Of a stretch of DNA of 33,717 bases, positions 8,327 to 14,993 are shown piece after piece. Position 1 is the first letter of the stretch; each line of letters starts with the position of its first letter. Both the position numbers and the translations under genes were made by a program. The stretch is taken from contig CALBGP010000009.1 of assembly GCA_937892845.1 (NCBI GenBank), positions 1 through 33,717 on the forward strand, in the 5' to 3' direction. The stretch comes from an uncultured Eggerthellaceae bacterium. GTDB taxonomy: Bacteria; Actinomycetota; Coriobacteriia; Coriobacteriales; Eggerthellaceae. The notes under the pieces are model-generated. The model worked only from the letters and a program-made list of their open reading frames with translations, made no database searches and was not told where the DNA came from.

Positions 8327-8999
8327 GTACGAAGTCGTTTTGGAGCAGATCGCGCGCGCATGCGAGGCAGCAGGTCGCAATGTGTCCGATGTCACGGTGA
8401 TAGGGGTATCGAAGACTGTTGGGCTTGACCAGGTCGCTGAGGCGCGGGCTGCCGGAATCCATGATTTCGGAGAGAATCGCCCGGAAGAACTTGTTCGCAA
8501 ACATGACGCCTTTTCAACGGAAAGATGGCATTTTATCGGTAATATCCAGTCGAGGCAGCTGCGCCATGTGGTGGGGCGGGCCTCTCTGATACACTCTCTG
8601 TGCAATGCGGATCATGCGCGTCGTATCGATGCTCTTGCGAAACAGGCCGGCATCGTCCAGGCCGTTCTGCTCGAAATCAATGATGGCGAGCAGGCCAAGC
8701 AGGGGGTATCCGATCGGGAGCTCCCGCTGTTGTTCGAGGAGGTCTCCCAGCTTGGAAATGTCCGTATCGAGGGCTTGATGTCCATGGCTCCTGCGGGAGA
8801 TCCTACGGCGGCCCGTAGGACTTTCGAGCGCGTGCGCATTCTACGCGACGGTCTTTTGGACCGATACCCGGCCGAGACGAAGTCGACCGCCTTGGCTACG
8901 CTGTCCATGGGCATGAGCGATGATTTCGCCCAGGCCATTGCCGAAGGGTCGACCATGGTCCGTGTGGGCCGTGCCATATTCAGCGAAGACTACCGATGA
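8310..8999 (+). CDS. yggS: YggS/PLPBP family pyridoxal-phosphate homeostasis protein
   Basis: The family binds PLP and maintains vitamin B6 and amino-acid homeostasis; no catalytic activity is established. It has 229 residues in an alanine-racemase-like TIM barrel. The PLP lysine lies in VIGVSKTVG (Lys35). HDFGENRPEE, WHFIGNIQSRQ, and a C-terminal LSMGMSDDF...GSTMVRVGRAIF phosphate-binding region are typical. The start at 8310 is set by a strong AAAGGAGG (8296-8303) located inside pgeF, giving a 17-base overlap. It is part of the usual pgeF-yggS-sepF-yggT run found downstream of ftsZ in Gram-positives. Confidence 0.95.
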   Translation: MALQDRYEVVLEQIARACEAAGRNVSDVTVIGVSKTVGLDQVAEARAAGIHDFGENRPEELVRKHDAFSTERWHFIGNIQSRQLRHVVGRASLIHSLCNADHARRIDALAKQAGIVQAVLLEINDGEQAKQGVSDRELPLLFEEVSQLGNVRIEGLMSMAPAGDPTAARRTFERVRILRDGLLDRYPAETKSTALATLSMGMSDDFAQAIAEGSTMVRVGRAIFSEDYR

Positions 9000-9030
9000 C
9001 CTTGTCGGATCGAGGAGAACGGAACCTTTC

Positions 9031-9894
9031 ATGGATTTGAAGCTTCCATCATTCGACGGAATCAAAGACCGTCTGGGATTTTCCGATCAGCCTGATCGGA
9101 CTGCGCGTGCAGGCCGCCATGCCGGTGCGGATAGGACCGTCCAGAATGACTATGACGATTACGGCGAATACGGCTACGATGCCGACTACGACGATCGCTA
9201 TCCTGCAGATTCTGACGGCTATGCGGCAGACGACGATTCGTATGCCGGCGGCAGCTATGACGACTTCGGGGAATACGGTTACGATGAGGAACCCCGCGGG
9301 ACCGCGGCTTCTTCGTCTTCCGTAAGCAGCATGCCTCCCCTGATTACCGCCGACGATGTCCGTGCGCATACCCAGTACAGCCCCAGCGTGGATGCGGAGC
9401 CATATCCCACGCGCGCCCAGCGATTGGCCGCCCAGTCGCTGTCGAATGGAACCGAGGCCCAGCGTTCTGAGGGTTTGAACAGCTTGTTCACTTCCACGAC
9501 GCCGGCCGTGCGCTCTTCTTCGGCGCCGGTTCGTCCATACGCCTCTTCCTCGGCCGCATCAGCGACTCCTGCGGTCAAGCCTCCGGTTCGATCCGCGCTC
9601 GATGAACCGAAGGTCATCCAGAGGCCCACGCGCATCCTCACTGTCCTCGAGCCCGAGAAATATGATGAGGCGGAGCGCGTGGCGAAGATTCTCAAGGCCG
9701 GGGATGTGGCTGTGCTTGCGCTGCATTCCACCAAGCCCGAGCTTGCGAATCGCATCTTGGACTTCAGCTTCGGTGCGGCAAGCGCCCTTGATGCACGTGT
9801 TGAGTTCATGGGCAACCAGGTCTTCGCCATCTCTCGCGGCACGGCGCTGTCCGAAGACGAGCGCACGCGCCTGCATAACCAGGGTGTGATCTGA
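9031..9894 (+). CDS. sepF: SepF, FtsZ membrane anchor
   Basis: SepF binds the FtsZ tail and, through an amphipathic N-terminal helix, tethers the ring to the membrane. The protein has 287 residues, longer than the roughly 150 of B. subtilis SepF. MDLKLPSFDGIKDRLGF (1-17) fits the amphipathic membrane helix. The C-terminal domain (about 198-287) includes the family's TRILTVLEPEKYDEAERVAKIL and GVI end. Between them is a long disordered linker. Its first part is strikingly rich in Asp, Tyr and Gly, with two near-repeats (DDYGEYGYD at 42-50 and DDFGEYGYD at 77-85), and its second part is Ser/Ala/Pro-rich. GAGGAG (9012-9017) lies upstream of the ATG. yggT follows after one base. Confidence 0.95.
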   Translation: MDLKLPSFDGIKDRLGFSDQPDRTARAGRHAGADRTVQNDYDDYGEYGYDADYDDRYPADSDGYAADDDSYAGGSYDDFGEYGYDEEPRGTAASSSSVSSMPPLITADDVRAHTQYSPSVDAEPYPTRAQRLAAQSLSNGTEAQRSEGLNSLFTSTTPAVRSSSAPVRPYASSSAASATPAVKPPVRSALDEPKVIQRPTRILTVLEPEKYDEAERVAKILKAGDVAVLALHSTKPELANRILDFSFGAASALDARVEFMGNQVFAISRGTALSEDERTRLHNQGVI

Positions 9895-9895
9895 C

Positions 9896-10156
9896 ATGTA
9901 CGCTTTCAAGATGCTCATTCTGTCTCTTGCTGAGGCGTACTCGCTCATCATCCTCGTGTATATCCTCATGTCCTGGATTCCCATGAAGCGCGGTCTCGTT
10001 GCAGACATCGACAATGTCCTTGCAAAGGTGTGCGAACCGTACCTGGGCCTGTTCAGGAGATTCATACCCCCTATTGGAGGTGTGATGGACATTTCGCCCA
10101 TCTTCGCCCTTCTTGTATTACAATTCGGGGCACAACTGTTAGTCAGTATTTTCTAG
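9896..10156 (+). CDS. yggT: YggT family small membrane protein
   Basis: An 86-residue protein with two hydrophobic segments (about 5-25 and 62-84). A central motif reads ILMSWIPMKR, with a later CEPYLGLFRRFIPPIGG segment, the hallmark of the YggT family. Members sit in division clusters of Gram-positives and chloroplast relatives; the biochemical role is not established, although links to osmotic tolerance and nucleoid or division organisation have been reported. It begins one base after the sepF stop and so is co-translated with it. A TACAAT hexamer (10119-10124) near its 3' end could serve divIVA. Confidence 0.92.
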   Translation: MYAFKMLILSLAEAYSLIILVYILMSWIPMKRGLVADIDNVLAKVCEPYLGLFRRFIPPIGGVMDISPIFALLVLQFGAQLLVSIF

Positions 10157-10222
10157 CATCGTTTCGCGTGGCAAGAGGAGGCGGCTTGCTGTTCGTGCCG
10201 TCCTTGCGGGTAAGGAGTATCC

Positions 10223-11113
10223 ATGGCCATCACTTCCGAAGATATCCAGAACCAGAGCTTCAGCATCGACCGCAAGGGATACGATGTGGACGAAGTCGAT
10301 GTGTTCTTGGAGCATGTCGCCGCAGAAATCGATGGCTTGAATGCCGAAATCGATGCGCTGAATGCGGAACTCGATGCCCTCGCGGCGCAGCTCGATGACA
10401 TGCATGCCGAAGTCATCGAGGATGAAGATGGGGAAATGGACATGGACGCGGCGTTCGCCGAGCCCGCCCTGCCTGCGCCGAGCAGCGAAGACCTTGCTGC
10501 GAAAGACGCCCGCATCGCTGAGCTCGAAAAACAGCTCCAGCAGAAGATGACCGATTCCTCCGCTATCGCTGACGCGCTGGTTACGGCGCAGCGCTCTGCC
10601 AAGGAGGTCATCGCCAGCGCTCAGGCGAAGGCCGATCGCATCATCGCGGAAGCCGAGGCTGACGCCGCCGATATCATCGATAAGGCGAATACCGAGAAAG
10701 AAACCATCGAGAAGGATATCGACGAACTCGATAAGACGCATGATGAGACCTGCGACATGTATGCGAAGTCCCTGCGTGAGTTCATCGAGGATGCAAGCAA
10801 GAAGCTTGCCGGAATCGAAAACGCCAAGGGCGTTGCCCGTGCCGCTGGCAAGAAGTCCAATCATGGCCGCTACACTTCGCCTGCACAGGCTCCTGTCCAT
10901 AAGCCCGCTCCTTCCAAGCCCATGGGTGCGGTTTCTCCCAGCTACACTGCGCCTATCGCAGGTGTGTCTGCGCCGGTTTCCGTCAATCCCCAGGCAAAGG
11001 GTGCCGCTCCTGCCGTTTCTTCCCCGGTTTCGGTCAAGCCCTCTGCGGTGGAGAAGGACCTTTCCGGATTCGGCGATGCCAATGACGGTTTCGATCTGGG
11101 GGATGTGGACTAG
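10223..11113 (+). CDS. divIVA: DivIVA/Wag31-like polar and septal coiled-coil protein
   Basis: DivIVA proteins bind negatively curved membrane at poles and septa and recruit growth or division factors. The protein has 296 residues. The N-terminal domain contains FSIDRKGYDVDEVDVFLEHV (about 13-32), the conserved lipid-binding DivIVA module. A heptad-rich stretch follows (LNAEIDALNAELDALAAQLDD, about 39-59), then an acidic spacer. A second long coiled coil (about 95-210) is rich in Ala, Glu and Lys, and a Pro/Ala/Ser tail ends in an acidic cap. TAAGGAG (10211-10217) precedes the ATG. It is the last gene of the division cluster and ends 46 bases before a symmetrical terminator. Confidence 0.95.
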   Translation: MAITSEDIQNQSFSIDRKGYDVDEVDVFLEHVAAEIDGLNAEIDALNAELDALAAQLDDMHAEVIEDEDGEMDMDAAFAEPALPAPSSEDLAAKDARIAELEKQLQQKMTDSSAIADALVTAQRSAKEVIASAQAKADRIIAEAEADAADIIDKANTEKETIEKDIDELDKTHDETCDMYAKSLREFIEDASKKLAGIENAKGVARAAGKKSNHGRYTSPAQAPVHKPAPSKPMGAVSPSYTAPIAGVSAPVSVNPQAKGAAPAVSSPVSVKPSAVEKDLSGFGDANDGFDLGDVD

Positions 11114-11159
11114 CCCGTCCTGTCTGCCGACTTTTCGGCCCAGGTTCCAGTTGTACGAA

Positions 11160-11183
11160 AAAAGCCCTCTCAGGAGGGCTTTT
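11160..11183. terminator. Bidirectional terminator between divIVA and rnpB
   Basis: A perfect 10-bp stem, AAAAGCCCTC paired with GAGGGCTTTT, closes over a TCAG loop. On the plus strand it ends in four T residues after divIVA. On the minus strand it ends in a T6 run just past the 3' end of the RNase P RNA. The symmetry suits two converging transcripts. Confidence 0.85.
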
Positions 11184-11191
11184 CCATTTGC

Positions 11192-11546
11192 CGTAGCGGG
11201 CCTGTAAGCCGGGTTCTGTCGTTGAAGACGGCCATTTATCTTGGACATATGTCGCCATATGCCTCTAGCAGGCTACCCGAACGCACGGAGGGGCTCAACC
11301 GTATCGCGTTCCTATTCGCCCTTGCTTCGGATGGGGTTTACCAAGCCACGCCATTGCTGACGTGCTGGTGCGCTCTTACCGCACCTTCTCAGCTTTTCCC
11401 TTTGCACGTTGCCGTGCCAGTTGGAGTTTAAGTTTCTTCAGCACTTTCCGTCGGGTTTCCCCGCCCGGCAGTTAGCCGGCATCCTGCCCCAAGAAGCCCG
11501 GACTTTCCTCACGGAGCCAGGCTCCGCGCGACCGTCCGGCCCGCAT
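11192..11546 (-). ncRNA. rnpB: RNase P RNA (bacterial type A)
   Basis: This is the catalytic RNA that trims the 5' leader of tRNA precursors. On the minus strand the conserved core elements appear in order: GAGGAAAGTCCGGGCT, GCAGGATGCCGGCTAACTGC, ACGGAAAGTGC, GAAACTTAAACT, GGTAAACCCC, and finally ACAGAACCCGGCTTACAGG near the 3' end. The P1 stem is formed by GCGGGCC (plus coordinates 11544-11538) and GGCCCGC (11202-11196), which sets both ends within a few bases. Length is about 355 nt. It lies opposite the surrounding genes, with a TACAAT -10 at 11561-11556 and the shared terminator at 11160-11183. Exact ends are inferred from the P1 pairing. Confidence 0.97.
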
Positions 11547-11555
11547 GGCTGTGAT

Positions 11556-11583
11556 ATTGTATCGCATGGTTTTCGGTTTTCAG
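11556..11583 (-). promoter_or_regulatory. Probable rnpB promoter
   Basis: On the minus strand TACAAT (11561-11556) sits about 10 bases before the P1 5' strand of RNase P RNA, the expected place for a -10 element. The best upstream match is CTGAAA (11583-11578) with a 16-base spacer, a weak -35. Confidence 0.55.
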
Positions 11584-11640
11584 ACCTTGTTGCGGTGATT
11601 TGTGCGAAATCCCGCTGATTCAATGGGGAGGTAGTCGGCC

Positions 11641-12336
11641 ATGACCGAGGAAGCAATGAAGGCGAAGCGCTGCATTCTGGTTGCCGCTTCTGATTTCAAC
11701 GAGGCCGCTTTTAGATCGCTTGTTCGCCCAGGCGATGCCGTGGTCGCCGTCGATGGGGGATATGCAAGCATCGTCGCGTGCGGTATGCGGCCCTGCGCAT
11801 CCATAGGGGATTTCGATTCACTGGGATTCGTGCCCGAGGGCGAGTGCGTTCTGCGCTATCCATGCGAGAAAGATGCATCTGACTTGGAGCTCGCACTCGA
11901 ATGGGCGTTTGAACGGGGTTTTCGCCATGTGGCTGTATTCGGCGCCTTGGGAGGCAGACTGGACCAGACCATGGCGACGCTCCAGACGCTGCATGGGATG
12001 GCGAAGCGCGGGATGGATGTCTTCGCCGTGGGGAAGGATTGCTGCGTTTCCATTGTGGTCGGCGGTTGCGTGCAGGGTGATGGAGACCAAGACGGTAGCG
12101 CGGGCATCCTCGATCTGCCCGCCGGCTTTCGCGGCACCGTTTCGGTCTTTTCGCTGTGCGACGTGTCGCGGGGCGTAAGCGAGGCCGGTCTGCTCTACGC
12201 CCTCGAAGGAGCCGACCTGCCGAATACGGTTTCCCTGGGGCTTTCCAATGAATTCACCGGTAGGGCTTCCCGTATTTCTGTGGAATGCGGCGCATTGGCG
12301 GTTTTCCTGCCGGTTGATGCTGCGGCGTGGCTATAA
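11641..12336 (+). CDS. thiN: Thiamine pyrophosphokinase
   Basis: ThiN transfers pyrophosphate from ATP to thiamine, making TPP directly. The protein has 231 residues. The diagnostic motifs are AVDGGYAS, SIGDFDSLG, the acidic KDASDLELALEWA helix with the catalytic aspartates, FGALGGRLDQTMATLQTL, and the late GLSNEFTGRASRI substrate-binding strand. GGGGAGG (11625-11631) lies 9 bases before the ATG. It is immediately followed by a TPP riboswitch and the thiM-thiE-thiD operon, so the region provides both thiamine and hydroxyethylthiazole salvage. Because it lies upstream of the riboswitch, it probably escapes that control. Confidence 0.93.
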   Translation: MTEEAMKAKRCILVAASDFNEAAFRSLVRPGDAVVAVDGGYASIVACGMRPCASIGDFDSLGFVPEGECVLRYPCEKDASDLELALEWAFERGFRHVAVFGALGGRLDQTMATLQTLHGMAKRGMDVFAVGKDCCVSIVVGGCVQGDGDQDGSAGILDLPAGFRGTVSVFSLCDVSRGVSEAGLLYALEGADLPNTVSLGLSNEFTGRASRISVECGALAVFLPVDAAAWL

Positions 12337-12337
12337 T
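12332..12337 (+). promoter_or_regulatory. Consensus -10 for the thiMED operon
   Basis: A perfect TATAAT overlaps the thiN stop codon. Transcription from it would begin near 12344 and give a leader of about 124 bases containing the whole TPP aptamer. No strong -35 is visible at 16-18 bases upstream. Confidence 0.5.
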
Positions 12338-12377
12338 CGTGAATCGCATCGGCTGCGCGGCTGATGCGCAATTGAAG

Positions 12378-12462
12378 AGACGGGGAGTCCGCGTCACGGG
12401 CTGAGAGGAAGCTGTTCGCTTCGACCCGCTGAACCTGATATGGGTAATGCCAGCGAAGGGAG
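12378..12462 (+). promoter_or_regulatory. TPP riboswitch (THI element) controlling thiM
   Basis: The conserved aptamer blocks are all present: CGGGGAGTCC (12381-12390), GGGCTGAGAGG (12398-12408), GACCCGCTGAACCTGAT (12423-12439), and ATGGGTAATGCCAGCGAAGGGA (12440-12461, split here as ATGGGTAATG and CCAGCGAAGGGA). These form the pyrimidine- and pyrophosphate-sensing helices. The 3' block runs straight into AAGGGAG, the ribosome-binding site for thiM, so control is most likely at translation initiation. There is no room for a separate terminator hairpin before the start. The closing P1 helix looks A/U- and G-U-rich and weak. Confidence 0.95.
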
Positions 12463-12467
12463 ATTTT

Positions 12468-13349
12468 ATGGAATGCTCTGAAACCATTTCCGCATGTTGC
12501 TGCGATGCTGCCGTGAAAGACGGCATCTTCGATGCCGCTCGCGCCGTCCGTGAAAGCGGCGGGCTTGTGCACTGCATCACCAATTACGTTACGGTAGAAA
12601 GTTGCGCCAATGCCGTTTTGGCCGTAGGCGGTAGCCCCATCATGAGCGATGAGCCGGATGATGTGCGCGATATCACCGCCATCTGCCCCGCGTTGGTTCT
12701 CAACATAGGAACTCTCAACAAAGCCACCATCGAAGGAATGCGAACCGCTGGGTCCGTTGCTGCCGAGCTTGGCCACGCCATCGTGCTCGATCCCGTGGGA
12801 GCTGGGGCTTCGCCGTTGCGCACTGCCACTGCATGTGAGCTGCTCGACTCGCTTCCCGTTAGTGTCATCAGGGGAAACGTGAGCGAGGTCAAAGCCGTTT
12901 CCGGGTCTGCGGCATCCACCAAGGGCGTCGATGCCGATCCGGGCGATGCCGTCACCGGCGACACCCTCGTGCAGGCGGCGGCGTTTGCGCGCAGCGTTGC
13001 GGCGCAGACCGGGGCCGTTGTCGCCATGACAGGCGCCATCGATGTGGTTGCTTCTGCGGACCGTGCATTCGCCGTGCGAAACGGCGATCCCTTGCAGGGC
13101 CGCATCACCGGCTGCGGTTGCATGCTTTCGGCAGTCATGGGCGCCTATGCCGGGTCTGCCAAGGAGGGCGGTCTGCTTGAGGCGGCGTTGGCTGCGGTTG
13201 TGCATATGGGCCTTGCAGGCCAGACGGCACGTGCTCGCATGGGGGCCCAGGATGGCACCGGCAGCTTCCATACCTACCTTATGGATGCGCTTTCAACCTT
13301 GACTCCTGATCAGATTGCCTCGGGAGCTCTCGTCGAAGAGGTCTTCTGA
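12468..13349 (+). CDS. thiM: ThiM, hydroxyethylthiazole kinase
   Basis: ThiM phosphorylates 4-methyl-5-(2-hydroxyethyl)thiazole for thiamine salvage. It has 293 residues with a ribokinase-like fold. VHCITNYVT (34-42), LDPVGAGAS (107-115), IRGNVSEVKAV (134-144; family IRGNxSE), GDTLVQAAAF, and the catalytic RITGCGCMLSAV with Cys218 are present. The ATG at 12468 is chosen because AAGGGAG (12456-12462) precedes it by 5 bases; an ATG at 12447 lies inside the riboswitch. The stop overlaps the thiE start by one base (TGATG). An N-terminal cysteine cluster (Cys10, Cys11, Cys12) is not a usual family feature. Confidence 0.96.
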   Translation: MECSETISACCCDAAVKDGIFDAARAVRESGGLVHCITNYVTVESCANAVLAVGGSPIMSDEPDDVRDITAICPALVLNIGTLNKATIEGMRTAGSVAAELGHAIVLDPVGAGASPLRTATACELLDSLPVSVIRGNVSEVKAVSGSAASTKGVDADPGDAVTGDTLVQAAAFARSVAAQTGAVVAMTGAIDVVASADRAFAVRNGDPLQGRITGCGCMLSAVMGAYAGSAKEGGLLEAALAAVVHMGLAGQTARARMGAQDGTGSFHTYLMDALSTLTPDQIASGALVEEVF

Positions 13350-14002
13350 TGCGCAATCCCAGGTCCTATCTTCGGTCTCACCCAGAGTGCCTCCGTCTCT
13401 ACGCTGTGACGGATTCCGCTTGGCTGGACGGCCGTTCGCTTGAGTCATGCGTTGACGGAGCTGTCGAAGGCGGCGCGACATTTGTCCAGTTGCGCGATAA
13501 GCATGCCGGGGTTGAAGGGCTGGTCGATGCCGCACGTCGCCTCGGTGCCGTTTGCGGCGAGAGGGCCGTGTTCGTGGTGAACGATTCGGTTGAGGCCGCC
13601 TTGGCTGCCGATGCCGATGGCGTGCATGTGGGCCAAGATGATGCGGCCTGCCGCGATGCGCGCGCCCTGCTTGGACCTGACAAGATCGTGGGGGTTTCCG
13701 TGCAGACCGTCGAGCAGGCGCTTGATGCCGTTTCCCAGGGTGCGGATTACCTTGGCGTGGGTGCTCTGTTCAAGACGGCGACCAAGCCCGAGGCCGCAGA
13801 TGTTTCCATGGAGGAGCTTGCCGCCATATGCGCTGCGGTGGATGTCCCTGTTGTGGGTATCGGCGGTCTGAACGAAGCCACCGTCGCCTGCCTTGCGGGT
13901 ACGGGGGTGGAAGGAGCCGCCGTCGTGTCAGCGATTTTCGCGGCGCCCGACACCTGTGCGGCCGCACGTGAACTGAGGAGGATAATCGATGCAGCACTAT
14001 AG
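13349..14002 (+). CDS. thiE: ThiE, thiamine-phosphate synthase
   Basis: ThiE joins HMP pyrophosphate and thiazole phosphate to thiamine phosphate. It has 217 residues in a TIM barrel. LRLYAVTDSAWL opens the barrel, then GGATFVQLRDKHA carries the pyrophosphate-binding Arg/Lys. VFVVNDSVEAAL, DGVHVGQDD, YLGVGALFKTATKPEA and VPVVGIGGLN follow in the correct order. Two motifs differ slightly from the common consensus (VND for IND, and GVGALFKTATK for GFGPVFPTxTK). The start overlaps the thiM stop (TGATG) and the end overlaps thiD by 14 bases. Confidence 0.95.
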   Translation: MRNPRSYLRSHPECLRLYAVTDSAWLDGRSLESCVDGAVEGGATFVQLRDKHAGVEGLVDAARRLGAVCGERAVFVVNDSVEAALAADADGVHVGQDDAACRDARALLGPDKIVGVSVQTVEQALDAVSQGADYLGVGALFKTATKPEAADVSMEELAAICAAVDVPVVGIGGLNEATVACLAGTGVEGAAVVSAIFAAPDTCAAARELRRIIDAAL

Positions 14003-14798
14003 CGTGGAGTCGGTTCTCAGCATTGCGGGATCGGATAGTTCCGGCGGTGCGGGAATCCAAGCGGATATCAAGACCATCGAGGCCATGGGTCTGTTCGCCC
14101 AGACTGCCATCACCGCCTTGACGGCTCAAAACACCACAGGTGTGAGCGGTGTGTTCGATGTTGCCCCTGAATTCGTCCGTTCCCAGATCGATGCGGTCTT
14201 CGCTGATATCGTTCCCGATGCAGTCAAGGTGGGTATGGTCTCCCAGCCCGGCATCATCGAGGCTGTGGCCGATGCGCTGGCGGCGCATGGGGCGGCGCAC
14301 GTGGTTGTCGACCCCGTCATGGTCGCAACCAGCGGTGCAGAGCTCATAAGCCCTGATGCGCGCGCGGTGCTCATGCGTCGTCTTTTGCCCCTCGCTGACG
14401 TCATTACCCCCAATCTGCCTGAGGCCGAGGTCATGTGCGGGCATGAGATTTCCAGCAAGCGCGAAATGGAGAGGGCTGCCGCTGCCCTGATGCGTGCATC
14501 CGAGGGCGCTGCCGTTCTCATCAAGGGCGGTCATGCGATCGGCTCCGCTGACGACCTTCTTGTCTTCGATGATCGTGCAATCTGGTTCGAGCAAAAGCGA
14601 ATCGATAATTCCAACACCCACGGCACCGGGTGCACGCTTTCGAGCGCCATCGCCGTCGGTCTCGCGCGGGGCCTTGATTTGGAGGATGCGGTGCGCGAGG
14701 CGAAGGCATTTGTCACCGGCGCCATTGCGGCCGGTTTTTCTCTCGGCTCCGGTAGCGGACCTTTGGATCACATGTGGCGTTACCGTGGATTGGACTGA
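13989..14798 (+). CDS. thiD: ThiD, hydroxymethylpyrimidine (phosphate) kinase
   Basis: ThiD phosphorylates HMP and HMP-P to HMP pyrophosphate, the partner substrate for ThiE. The protein has 269 residues. SIAGSDSSGGAGIQADIKT, ITALTAQNTTGV, VKVGMV, VVDPVMVATSG, ITPNLPEAEVMCG, VLIKGGHA, and the C-terminal THGTGCTLSSAIAVGLARG anion-hole and catalytic cysteine motif are all present. GAGGAGGATA lies just before the ATG inside thiE. With ThiM and ThiE it completes a salvage operon; de novo thiC and thiG are absent from this window. Confidence 0.96.
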   Translation: MQHYSVESVLSIAGSDSSGGAGIQADIKTIEAMGLFAQTAITALTAQNTTGVSGVFDVAPEFVRSQIDAVFADIVPDAVKVGMVSQPGIIEAVADALAAHGAAHVVVDPVMVATSGAELISPDARAVLMRRLLPLADVITPNLPEAEVMCGHEISSKREMERAAAALMRASEGAAVLIKGGHAIGSADDLLVFDDRAIWFEQKRIDNSNTHGTGCTLSSAIAVGLARGLDLEDAVREAKAFVTGAIAAGFSLGSGSGPLDHMWRYRGLD

Positions 14799-14823
14799 AT
14801 GCCTGTTCGATGCGTTGCATCGA

Positions 14824-14915
14824 GGTAAGGTTTTCCAGGTGAATCAGTAAGACTTTCGATGGGAAACCGGTTAGGTTTCGGTAAGGTTTTCCATGGTGGA
14901 TAGGTAAGGTTTCGG
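14824..14915 (+). repeat. Degenerate repeats of GGTAAGGTTTTCCA after thiD
   Basis: GGTAAGGTTTTCCA occurs exactly twice (14824-14837 and 14880-14893). Related units are AGTAAGACTTTCGATGG (14846-14862), GTTAGGTTTCG (14870-14880) and GGTAAGGTTTCGG (14903-14915). Spacing is irregular (about 20-35 bases). No open reading frame explains them. They lie between the thiD stop and the terminator. Confidence 0.75.
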
Positions 14916-14934
14916 ACAGTTTTTTCGCAAAATG

Positions 14935-14967
14935 AGCCGGCTCCAGAGTGCTCTGGAGCCGGCTTTT
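14935..14967. terminator. Strong terminator ending the thi operon
   Basis: A perfect 14-bp inverted repeat, AGCCGGCTCCAGAG and its complement, separated by TG, is followed by TTTT. It ends the thiMED transcript. It may also stop the converging hydrolase transcript, since the minus-strand side reads into CATTTTG. Confidence 0.9.
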
Positions 14968-14993
14968 CGTTCAGGTGCGGTTTTCGGCGGAAT

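Noticed and set aside
14824..14915. CRISPR array
   Set aside because: Repeats are short, degenerate and irregularly spaced, and no cas gene is present.
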